Positions 1-6,199 of a stretch of 6,354 nt of DNA are shown here, piece after piece. The notes under the pieces are model-generated. The model did no database searches, was not told where the DNA came from, and was given only the letters and a program-made list of their open reading frames with translations. A program made the translations under genes and the position numbers. Origin of the DNA: Gammaproteobacteria bacterium (GTDB lineage Bacteria > Pseudomonadota > Gammaproteobacteria > Pseudomonadales > Azotimanducaceae); NCBI GenBank assembly GCA_027295975.1, contig JAPUJX010000401.1, forward strand, positions 1-6,354, given 5' to 3'. The number at the start of each line of letters is the position of its first letter. Within the stretch, counting starts at the first letter, position 1.

Positions 1-649
1 CCTCCATGGCCTCCGCAGTGAAGGCCTGGATCGACAGCGGCAGCGTCAGCAGGTTCTCCTCTCGCCGACGAGCCGTAACTACGATCTCCTCCAACAGCGC
101 CTGCGCGGAAGCGCTCCGCTCTTGGGCTTGTACCGGTATCCCAGTCGTGACAGCTACCAGGCCCAGCGCCACCGTCACTCGATTCCAAAAGCCTCTCTTT
201 TCGTTCGTTGACATGCTCGGTTCCCCTTCTTCAGGTAAAGGCAACGGCGACTGCCGCAATCTCGCAGTCAAGACGCCTTGGTTATTCACCTCACCTTCGA
301 GGACAGTACCGGCCAACATGCGGTTCAGCGCCGCCTCGACGGTGTACGTGCCTACCACTTCGTTCGTGGTAACGCTATGCACCTCGTCGTATAGATACAA
401 GACTGCAACACCGGCATGCTGTGCCAGGTGGGTCAGAGCCTTGTCGGCTACCTGCGTGGAGATATCGAACTGATAGGTCTGTGCCGAAACGCTCGGACTC
501 GCCAGTAAAATGGCGACTGAAAACGCCCTAATGATCGACGTATCGCCGAGCCGAAACAACCTTACCGGCCCCCCGCGCAGGGAGCGTCTGACTCTCGCCA
601 AACGAGCTACACGTGGACTATGACAAACGGCAGAGGAAAAACCGCCCAT
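1..649 (-). CDS. TonB-dependent receptor with N-terminal STN signalling domain (partial, runs off the left edge)
   Basis: N-terminal 216 codons of an outer-membrane TonB-dependent receptor; plug remainder and barrel lie outside the window. The frame is open from ATG 649 to base 1. Residues 1-57 are a long, arginine-rich leader ending in a hydrophobic stretch and SVSAQ, a likely Sec signal. Residues 58-131 match an STN (secretin/TonB short N-terminal) domain, starting FDISTQVADKALTHLAQHAG. Residues 146-176 are a second signal-peptide-like segment starting MSTNEKRG and ending GIPVQAQ. Residues 187-216 carry the TonB box and plug start (EEIVVTARRREENL). An STN domain marks a transducer receptor that contacts FecR, which fits the sigma and fecR genes just upstream. 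ATG 649 has no clear Shine-Dalgarno; TTG 559 and GTG 691 are in-frame alternatives, and ATG 214 would give a receptor without STN. Family is secure; the start is not. Confidence 0.9.
   Translation of the reverse strand, partial: MGGFSSAVCHSPRVARLARVRRSLRGGPVRLFRLGDTSIIRAFSVAILLASPSVSAQTYQFDISTQVADKALTHLAQHAGVAVLYLYDEVHSVTTNEVVGTYTVEAALNRMLAGTVLEGEVNNQGVLTARLRQSPLPLPEEGEPSMSTNEKRGFWNRVTVALGLVAVTTGIPVQAQERSASAQALLEEIVVTARRREENLLTLPLSIQAFTAEAME
212..230 (-). promoter_or_regulatory. Internal ribosome-binding site and candidate second start inside the receptor gene
   Basis: Read on the minus strand, the transcript has AGAAGGGG followed by 8 bases and an in-frame ATG at 214-212. The peptide that starts there has a basic N-terminus (MSTNEKRG), a hydrophobic core (VTVALGLVAVTTG) and a signal-peptidase-like end (PVQAQ). 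This is a better translation signal than the one in front of ATG 649. Translation from here would give an STN-less receptor. Whether it is used is inference. Confidence 0.45.
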
Positions 650-699
650 CGATAGGAAAAAGAGTCTGCAATACCCTAGATTACTCGACACATCGCATG

Positions 700-1722
700 T
701 CAGTCCGGCCTCGGACGTAAGTAAATCAGTCCGGGCCGAATATGCTCCACTTCGATACCGAAGCTGGAGGATAGGGTGTCTAAAAGTAGCTCCGTGTCCC
801 CCGTCCGAAAATAGCCGCCGATCTTGAGGTTCCTTAGCGACGGTTCCGCAATTACGATCTCCACCGGCGTATACCGGCTGATCTCGGCTATGACGCTCTC
901 CAGCGAATCACCATCAAAAACAAGCATTCCCTCGCGCCACGCCAACTGTCGTTCGATGATTGCGGGCCCAACTGTCTGCACGAGGTCGATCGTCTCACCT
1001 ACCCGCGCGACCTGGCCCGCGGAGACCATGAGCGAAGGACGATCAACGGGCGGGACCTCGAGAGCTGCGGTGTCATGGCCAGAGGTGACCATCACCGTTC
1101 CTTCAGTAACATCGACTTCCAGTTCGTTGTTGTCAGATATACGAACAGCGAATGCCGTGCTCACTGCAGTAACCTGACCGTTGCCCGCCGTTACAACAAA
1201 AGGCCGATCGGACTTCTCAACCTCGAAAAACGCCTCGCCTTGATGGAGAAAAATATCGCGTCTTCTCTCAGAATAAACCACCTGCAAGCGGCTGTTCGTA
1301 TTGATTCGAATCATTGAGGCGTCAGGTAGCGTGACAGTGCGCCGCTCGCCGATCGAGGTGAAATAGCTAGAATCCGTCGTATTCACTGCGCGGATCTCTT
1401 CGGCAGGATCCATCCGGAGCAAACCAATCGCGAGCGCCATGCCGGCCAGGCCCGCCGCCAGCGCGGCACCGCTCCACTGCCAGCGCTTGCCGAATCTCGT
1501 TACAGTACGCTCGGCTGGTCGTGTCAATACCAGAACGTCGAGCATATCCCAGCCTACGGCCAATTCTTCCAGGACTGATCGATGACGCGGGCTCTCGAGC
1601 GCCCACGACCGCAGTGCCCGTAAGTCCTCACGCGAAAGCGCGCCGGCATCGAGCTTCGCAATCCAGGCCGCCGCCTCCTGTTCCAAAGCGTCTCGACCCG
1701 GGAATTCAACAACGCTAGTCAT
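700..1722 (-). CDS. FecR-family anti-sigma factor / periplasmic signal transducer
   Basis: Inner-membrane regulator that holds the neighbouring ECF sigma factor and relays the signal from the STN receptor. The 340 residues show the full FecR layout. Residues about 12-62 are the cytoplasmic N-terminal domain (DUF4880-like: EAAAWIAKLDAG...LRSWALESPRHRSVLEEL), which binds the sigma factor. Residues about 83-103 form one membrane helix. Residues about 113-213 are the FecR domain (GERRTVTLPDAS, GEAFFEVEKSDRPFVV). Residues about 262-337 are the C-terminal domain (WREGMLVFDGDSLESVIAEISRY), itself STN-like. ATG 1722 overlaps the sigma stop by 4 bp (ATGA), so translation is probably coupled; GGAGG lies about 11 bases upstream. 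Whether this protein inhibits, activates or does both cannot be told from sequence. The stop is followed within about 50 bp by the receptor gene. Confidence 0.93.
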   Translation of the reverse strand: MTSVVEFPGRDALEQEAAAWIAKLDAGALSREDLRALRSWALESPRHRSVLEELAVGWDMLDVLVLTRPAERTVTRFGKRWQWSGAALAAGLAGMALAIGLLRMDPAEEIRAVNTTDSSYFTSIGERRTVTLPDASMIRINTNSRLQVVYSERRRDIFLHQGEAFFEVEKSDRPFVVTAGNGQVTAVSTAFAVRISDNNELEVDVTEGTVMVTSGHDTAALEVPPVDRPSLMVSAGQVARVGETIDLVQTVGPAIIERQLAWREGMLVFDGDSLESVIAEISRYTPVEIVIAEPSLRNLKIGGYFRTGDTELLLDTLSSSFGIEVEHIRPGLIYLRPRPD

Positions 1723-2321
1723 CGTTGAGCTTCGCCTCCCAGACCACTGCGAAGGTACTCCTGTTCCGTAACGGGGCTGGCAGCATCTGGCTCGTGCAGG
1801 TCTCTTTGGCGCTTAACCTGTAATACCCCCTGCGCGATATGCTTCTCTACCGTGCTAACGGCGATCTTCAGTTGCGCCGCAATTTCATTATGCGTAAACC
1901 CATACACTTTTCGCAACACGAAGACCTCCTGAACACGAGGCGTCAATCGCTCGATAATCTCTTTAGCGAACGCAAGCCGCTCTTCGACAAGGGCTCCAGA
2001 TTCTGGATCTAACTCCGATATCAGCCTAAGATCGATTAAGACAGATATCTCGTCGAAATCCGCCACTAGATCGGTGCGTTGACGGCGACGCCGCCCGATC
2101 GCATTGAACGCCAGATTCCTGGCGATCCTGAACAGGAACGGCAACGGCCTCTCGATTTTAGTAACGCGTTCCACCTCCAACGCCTTCAGGAAAGTTTCCT
2201 GAAGCACATCCTCAATTTCGACGCTAGAATCAAGGAAACGCGCCAGAAAGCGGCTTAACGAGTGCGCATTATTTCGATACACACTCTCTATCGACTGCGT
2301 CTTGGTGGCCGTCTTGCCCAT
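1719..2321 (-). CDS. ECF-family RNA polymerase sigma factor, FecI-like
   Basis: Extracytoplasmic-function sigma-70 factor of 200 residues. Region 2 spans about 13-82, with the core-binding helix motif EDVLQETFLKAL at 37-48 and the promoter-melting segment PFLFRIARNLAFNAIGRRRR at 61-80. Region 4 spans about 118-172, with the helix-turn-helix GFTHNEIAAQLKIAVSTVEK at 141-160 that reads the -35 element. There is no region 1 or 3, as expected for ECF factors. The frame is open up to an ATG at 2387, but ATG 2321 is chosen because AGGGGG sits 4 bases before it; the extra 22 residues match nothing in the family and lack a ribosome-binding site. First gene of the sigma-fecR-receptor operon. Likely targets are the receptor gene and/or the divergent plus-strand genes; this is inferred from position only. 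Confidence 0.93.
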   Translation of the reverse strand: MGKTATKTQSIESVYRNNAHSLSRFLARFLDSSVEIEDVLQETFLKALEVERVTKIERPLPFLFRIARNLAFNAIGRRRRQRTDLVADFDEISVLIDLRLISELDPESGALVEERLAFAKEIIERLTPRVQEVFVLRKVYGFTHNEIAAQLKIAVSTVEKHIAQGVLQVKRQRDLHEPDAASPVTEQEYLRSGLGGEAQR

Positions 2322-2643
2322 AGTTCCCCCTAGGTTCTGTTGTGTGGCTGTTTTCACTGCCACAAGTGCTTGACCCGCGGAAAACATAGCGTACCACCAA
2401 AGAATATTCGAAGGCTACGCTGAGTCCTGGCGCCGCCTCGGGGGGGACGGTCTCGACGATAGTTCACCACCAGCTGCGTGATCTGACGGATAGTCTCGCG
2501 GTACTTCTCGGTTCATTGGCGGTTTCTCAGCCGTGGTTTGTCGTATGTGGTAACGCAATACGCTTCCGGAAACGGCGATTAACGGAGAATCGGCGGTCTT
2601 AGGCTCGCGGCTTGTACCGCTGATAGTCAAGGGAGATCCAACA
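2322..2643. promoter_or_regulatory. Divergent intergenic region between the sigma operon and the cytochrome/propeller cluster
   Basis: This 322-bp stretch without a credible gene must contain the 5' ends of both divergent units. Visible items: a 6-bp inverted repeat TGTGGC/GCCACA (2343-2348 and 2359-2364, 10-base loop) about 22-43 bases upstream of the sigma start codon; a run of seven G at 2440-2446; a weak minus-strand sigma-70-like pair TTCGAA / TATGTT with 18-base spacing around 2380-2410; and GGGAG at 2631-2635, 8 bases before the plus-strand ATG 2644. None of the promoter elements is strong enough to call. Confidence 0.5.
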
Positions 2644-4416
2644 ATGCAACTATTACGCATCAAAAAATGTTGGAGTTTGAGCTTGGCTAGCTTACTGGCG
2701 CTCACGCTGCTCCCCTATCTAGTCGAAGCGCAATCCTTGGACGGATTAGGTTCTCTTTCTGGATCGGTAACGGGCCCGAGTGAGTTTCGCGCCGCAAAAG
2801 TCTTCGCGCTGAATACCGACAAGCAGATTCAATATATGGTCTATACCGCCGGTGGAGACTACAGGGCGATCAACCTATTTCCAGGTAACTACCAGGTGAG
2901 GGTCGAAAAGAGTGGTTTTGTGTCGGACGTCCACAATGTCGTGGTCAACGAGGGTCAGAACGCAACCGTGGACGTCTCCTTGCGTGAGGTATCCGGTGGA
3001 ATGCCTGATGCCGGGGCCGCCGCTCTCGTTCCGTACGATACGCTTTATCCGCCGGGGCCGGGCCGGATCGCGCTCGAGAAGAACTGCATCTTCTGTCACA
3101 GCGAGAACTACCTGCCCTCAAGACAGTGGACCAGCGAACAGTGGCAGCTAGGCGTTGACCTCTTGCTGAACGTGGGCGGCCCCAGATCAACGTTACATCG
3201 ATCGGTTGTGCCGGGGATGCCGAGCCTGGTTGCATCCAGCACAATCTCTGTGCATCCGGTAGGAGACATAGAGATCACGGCACGCAACACGCTGGGCGCG
3301 AGCGACCGTGAACTCATTCTCGGTTACCTCACCGAGAATTTCGGCCCGAACAGCAGCAGACGAGCCGTACAAGAGTTAGCCCAGCCCGACGTTCCCCTCA
3401 ACGAAGAGGAGCTCGCCAAGGCGATGTACGTCCAGTACCTCGTGGAACCCAACCCAGAGGTCGACGTGGACGGCGCCGTGCGGCAGGTCCAGGATCCGCA
3501 TTTTGACCGCGACGGATATGTCTGGTTTACGGATCGCGGTACCCACAACCGACTAGGCAAGCTTGATCCTCGCACGGGCGAAGTCGTCGACTATATGCTC
3601 CCGGATGCTCGCGACCTCGACCCGCACGGTATGACCATCGACGAAGACGGCTACGTTTGGTGGATGGAGGAATTTGGCAACTTCATGGGGCGGCTGGATC
3701 CGAACACGGGCGTTATGCGCCGCTGGAACGTGAATATCGACAACTTGATTCTGGGCGGACTGGTCCATGATCCGGCGCTGGACTCCGATCAAAACGTATG
3801 GTTCAGCATTATGCAGGGTAACCATCTCGGTAAATGGGACAGAGAAACGGAGAACATCACCCTTTATAGAGCGCCCACGCAAGGTCAGGGATCCTATGGT
3901 TATGGCATTCTCGTGGATAGAAGAGACAAGGTCTGGTTTGTTACTTACCATCGGTGTGAACTGACCATGTTTGATCCCGTGACGGAGGAGTTTACCGCGC
4001 ATCATGCACTCGGGAGAGCGACGGAGGGCGGCTGCGTCATGCGCCGCTTAGATGAAGATAAGGACGGTGCGATCTGGTACGGCGTCCATAGCCACGGAAA
4101 GCTCGGCAAACTCGACCCGCGCACGGGCGAGCAGGAGATATTCGATATGCCGGTACGGTTCGGCTCGCCGTACGCTACTCAGATTGACCCGGACGGAAAC
4201 GTCTGGATGGGCGACGACTTAACGGGAATGGTCAGATTCAATCCGCGAACTTTGGACTTCACCTATTTCCCGAGTCCTCGAAAGAGCTCGTTCCCGAAAA
4301 TGGAAATTACCCGCGATGGCGCTATCTGGTTCGGTCCTCGGGACCCGGGTCATCCGAGAGTGTCGGTGTTATATCCGGACATGAACGAGATGACAACGCT
4401 GGGAGCTTACTACTGA
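2644..4416 (+). CDS. Exported fusion protein: carboxypeptidase-regulatory-like domain, cytochrome c domain and Vgb-like beta-propeller
   Basis: Exported 590-residue protein with four parts. Residues 1-30 are a Sec signal peptide (basic MQLLRIKK, hydrophobic core, cleavage near VEAQ). Residues about 36-115 are a carboxypeptidase-regulatory-like beta-sandwich (GSLSGSVTG, FPGNYQVRVEKSGF). Residues about 135-236 are a mono-haem cytochrome c domain with CIFCH at 148-152 and a closing helix LILGYLTENFG; Met192 is a possible distal ligand. Residues about 268-590 hold seven repeats of the form D..G.VWF...LG.LDP.TGE, a complete seven-bladed propeller like virginiamycin B lyase (Vgb). Only blade 2 keeps a PHG...E pattern resembling the Vgb active site, so lyase activity is doubtful. 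Cys438 and Cys464 in adjacent blades could form a disulfide. Likely role: periplasmic or surface redox protein; substrate unknown. GGGAG lies 8 bases before the start. Confidence 0.88.
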   Translation: MQLLRIKKCWSLSLASLLALTLLPYLVEAQSLDGLGSLSGSVTGPSEFRAAKVFALNTDKQIQYMVYTAGGDYRAINLFPGNYQVRVEKSGFVSDVHNVVVNEGQNATVDVSLREVSGGMPDAGAAALVPYDTLYPPGPGRIALEKNCIFCHSENYLPSRQWTSEQWQLGVDLLLNVGGPRSTLHRSVVPGMPSLVASSTISVHPVGDIEITARNTLGASDRELILGYLTENFGPNSSRRAVQELAQPDVPLNEEELAKAMYVQYLVEPNPEVDVDGAVRQVQDPHFDRDGYVWFTDRGTHNRLGKLDPRTGEVVDYMLPDARDLDPHGMTIDEDGYVWWMEEFGNFMGRLDPNTGVMRRWNVNIDNLILGGLVHDPALDSDQNVWFSIMQGNHLGKWDRETENITLYRAPTQGQGSYGYGILVDRRDKVWFVTYHRCELTMFDPVTEEFTAHHALGRATEGGCVMRRLDEDKDGAIWYGVHSHGKLGKLDPRTGEQEIFDMPVRFGSPYATQIDPDGNVWMGDDLTGMVRFNPRTLDFTYFPSPRKSSFPKMEITRDGAIWFGPRDPGHPRVSVLYPDMNEMTTLGAYY

Positions 4417-4471
4417 TACGGCGATCTGCCTCCACTTATGATCAGCGTTTACAGAAACGGACGGTTATTAC

Positions 4472-4492
4472 GGGCAATAGGCGTTATCGCCC
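4472..4492. repeat. Inverted repeat between the fusion gene and the next cytochrome gene
   Basis: GGGCAATA and TATCGCCC form an 8-bp stem with one A/C mismatch and a 5-base loop; the inner GGCG/CGCC can also pair alone. It lies 55 bases after the stop of the fusion gene and about 30 before the next start. No T-run follows, so it is not a typical intrinsic terminator. It could be a processing or leader hairpin, or chance. Confidence 0.3.
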
Positions 4493-4523
4493 TGAAGCAA
4501 GCAATGTCGATAGTCGCTGAACC

Positions 4524-5090
4524 ATGGTTATGACTTATAAGAAGTATCTTACGGCACTAACTGCCTACCTTATCGCTATTAACCTCCAGGCGCAGGTCTC
4601 GGCTCCGACCGGTAATGAGCCGCGTAATCCCAAAGGAGTTCCAGGACTGGAGGAGGGGCAGGCCGGCGCGCTGAACCGCAATTGGCTACTAAATGCCACC
4701 GATGATCAAGAACGATTTAGGCGCATCCAGATCTATGCCGGGGGCACCTACGAACAGATGTGGCAAGTTGGCTATCGTTACCAGCAAGTTTATCAAGCGA
4801 TCATTGATGAGAACTGGGAGTTGGGGCTGCATCACTGGGTGAAACTGCGTGATGTCTTCAATGTTGCCCTGATGAAACGTCCTCGCCGCACACCGAATGC
4901 GGAAGCCATGTTTCTGGATAATGCATGGAAGCAGCTAGAAGAAGCACTTCAAGGTGGAGATGCCGAGGACATACAAGAAGTTTTTCTAAGAGAGAGAGGA
5001 ACGTGTATGGCCTGTCATATCGCCGAACAGGTGGAGTTTCTAAACGACACGCCTAGCTTCAGGGATACGGCAAACTTCCCGCCGGAGTGA
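4524..5090 (+). CDS. Exported mono-haem cytochrome, probably class II (c'-like) four-helix type
   Basis: A 188-residue protein with a Sec signal peptide (basic MVMTYKK, hydrophobic LTALTAYLIAI, cleavage near LQAQ at 21-24). One CXXCH haem-attachment site lies near the C-terminus, CMACH at 161-165. The middle, about 60-155, looks almost wholly helical (YEQMWQVGYRYQQVYQAIID, ENWELGLHHWVKLRDVF, WKQLEEALQGGD). Haem on the last helix of a helical bundle is the layout of cytochrome c' (class II), and short exported proteins with a late C.ACH after a run like GYRY...I..NWE..L recur in environmental proteobacteria. A TGA lies in frame two codons upstream, so the start is ATG 4524 or ATG 4530. No good Shine-Dalgarno is visible. 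Probably an electron carrier or small-ligand-binding partner for the upstream cytochrome-propeller protein; the partnership is inferred from adjacency. Confidence 0.8.
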   Translation: MVMTYKKYLTALTAYLIAINLQAQVSAPTGNEPRNPKGVPGLEEGQAGALNRNWLLNATDDQERFRRIQIYAGGTYEQMWQVGYRYQQVYQAIIDENWELGLHHWVKLRDVFNVALMKRPRRTPNAEAMFLDNAWKQLEEALQGGDAEDIQEVFLRERGTCMACHIAEQVEFLNDTPSFRDTANFPPE

Positions 5091-5110
5091 GGTTGCACCT
5101 ATATGCTGAA

Positions 5111-5120
5111 AGCGGCCGCT
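5111..5120. repeat. 10-bp perfect palindrome AGCGGCCGCT
   Basis: A perfect 10-bp palindrome 20 bases after the stop of the small cytochrome gene. It is too short, and has no loop or T-run, to be a terminator. Recorded as a structural curiosity in a spacer that also holds a second palindrome. Confidence 0.25.
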
Positions 5121-5151
5121 AAGGAGCAGAAATCCAGAGTCCGAATCTTGC

Positions 5152-5166
5152 GCTCACACTGTGAGC
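5152..5166. promoter_or_regulatory. Operator-like palindrome upstream of the DUF6152 gene
   Basis: GCTCACA-C-TGTGAGC is a perfect 7-bp inverted repeat around a single base, ending 22 bases before ATG 5189. The size, symmetry and position suit a dimeric repressor site, or a short leader hairpin. The half-site does not match a binding site I can name; the CRP consensus has the halves in the opposite order. Confidence 0.35.
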
Positions 5167-5188
5167 AGATTGGGCGTGTCTCCAGGCA

Positions 5189-6199
5189 ATGAAGCGAGCG
5201 TTAGTCACCGGGCTCCTTCTCGTTTCGCCCGCGTCAGGCCATCACAGCGAGGCCGGAATAGACATGAGCTCGGTGGTGAGCTTCGAAGGGACGGTCACAG
5301 AATACACCTGGCGGAACCCGCACATCTATCTCGCCGCTGAGACAATGGACGAGCATGGCGACGTCATCGAGTGGGTCCTGCAAATCGGCTCGATCGTCGT
5401 TGCACAACGTGCGGGTTGGACGCGCGACTCGCTGTCCGTCGGGGATCGTATCACCGCTCGACTCCATCCCGCTCAGGATGGGCGTCGCTACGGGATTATG
5501 GAATCCGTAATGAAGGAAGGCGAAGTTATCTCGGGAACACAGTTATTTACGCCGCTGGTCACCGCCCGGACGTCGACGCTGGAAGGTAAGTGGATCGGAG
5601 ATCCCTCCGACCTCTTTAGCTACGTTGGCGGCTTCGATGGCTTCTTCAACGCGCACCTCGACTTGACCGAAAAAGGCAGGGCCGCTCAGATCGCGTACGA
5701 CGAACTCTCCGATGAGAATCCTGACTCAACATGCATCGGACGCCCAACGCCGGCCATGATCGTCTCGAGCGCTCTCTTTCCGCTTGAGATCCAGTTCGAC
5801 GAAACTGAGGAAACCATTCTGCTTCGAAGTGCGTCTACGGACGAGGAGCGGACAGTATACATGCACGACCAGACTCATCCCGATCCCGGTGAGCGTTTCT
5901 TCGGTGGCCACTCGATCGGTCGGTGGGAGGGGGATGTACTGGTTGTGGACACCCGCAATTTCTCAGACCATCGATCACCGTACCAGGTCGGCGTCCCCTC
6001 GGGCGCCCGGAAACACGTCGTTGAGCGATATCAACTGACCCAGGATGGTACTCGGTTAGTTGTCGACTTCATGGTCGAAGATCCTGAATACATCGCAACG
6101 CCCATGACTTACTCTAGTGAGTTGATTTTTTCGCCAGATATGGAAATAACTCCATATGATTGTGATGCTCAGGCAACGAGACGGTTCGTTCCTGAATAG
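5189..6199 (+). CDS. Exported DUF6152-type protein with an additional conserved C-terminal domain
   Basis: A 336-residue protein of unknown function. Residues 1-17 are a short signal peptide (MKRALVTGLLLVSPASG). The predicted mature chain opens with HHS, as is common in DUF6152 proteins. Residues about 18-112 match DUF6152: FEGTVTEYTWRNPHIYL, then WVLQIGSIVVAQRAGWTRDSL, then VGDRITARLHPAQDG. Residues about 128-336 are a second module recurrent in environmental bacterial proteins (TVYMHDQTHP, GGHSIGRWEGDVLVVDTRNF, VVERYQLTQDGTRLVVDF, DPEY..P); I know no function for it. Cys182 and Cys325 could pair. The start is fixed: reading upstream in frame a TGA at 5162 comes before any other start codon. 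It follows the small cytochrome by 98 bp, probably the same transcript or a neighbouring one with its own control (palindrome at 5152-5166). Role inferred only as periplasmic. Confidence 0.82.
   Translation: MKRALVTGLLLVSPASGHHSEAGIDMSSVVSFEGTVTEYTWRNPHIYLAAETMDEHGDVIEWVLQIGSIVVAQRAGWTRDSLSVGDRITARLHPAQDGRRYGIMESVMKEGEVISGTQLFTPLVTARTSTLEGKWIGDPSDLFSYVGGFDGFFNAHLDLTEKGRAAQIAYDELSDENPDSTCIGRPTPAMIVSSALFPLEIQFDETEETILLRSASTDEERTVYMHDQTHPDPGERFFGGHSIGRWEGDVLVVDTRNFSDHRSPYQVGVPSGARKHVVERYQLTQDGTRLVVDFMVEDPEYIATPMTYSSELIFSPDMEITPYDCDAQATRRFVPE

Noticed and set aside
6..473. 155-residue plus-strand reading frame
   Set aside because: It lies antisense to the receptor gene, whose minus-strand translation shows clear STN and TonB-box motifs. 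The plus-strand product is low-complexity Ser/Thr/Arg-rich with no recognisable domain.
2322..2387. N-terminal extension of the sigma factor starting at ATG 2387
   Set aside because: No ribosome-binding site, 22 extra residues unlike the family, and a strong AGGGGG site just before ATG 2321.
2568..2598. GGAAAC followed by GGTC as a possible ECF-sigma promoter of the fusion gene
   Set aside because: The spacing between the elements is about 21 bases, longer than the usual 15-17 for ECF promoters, and such short motifs are expected by chance.
2415..2705. 96-residue minus-strand reading frame in the divergent intergenic region
   Set aside because: Overlaps the start and signal peptide of the plus-strand fusion gene, has no Shine-Dalgarno at its ATG and no recognisable domain; its composition looks like translated non-coding sequence.
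3553..4005. 150-residue minus-strand reading frame
   Set aside because: Fully inside the propeller-coding region, whose repeats are strong evidence for the plus strand; no domain in the antisense product.
2644..4416. Virginiamycin B lyase (antibiotic resistance) as the function of the propeller protein
   Set aside because: The Vgb-like His/Glu pattern is not kept in most blades, and the added haem domain and signal peptide point to a different role.
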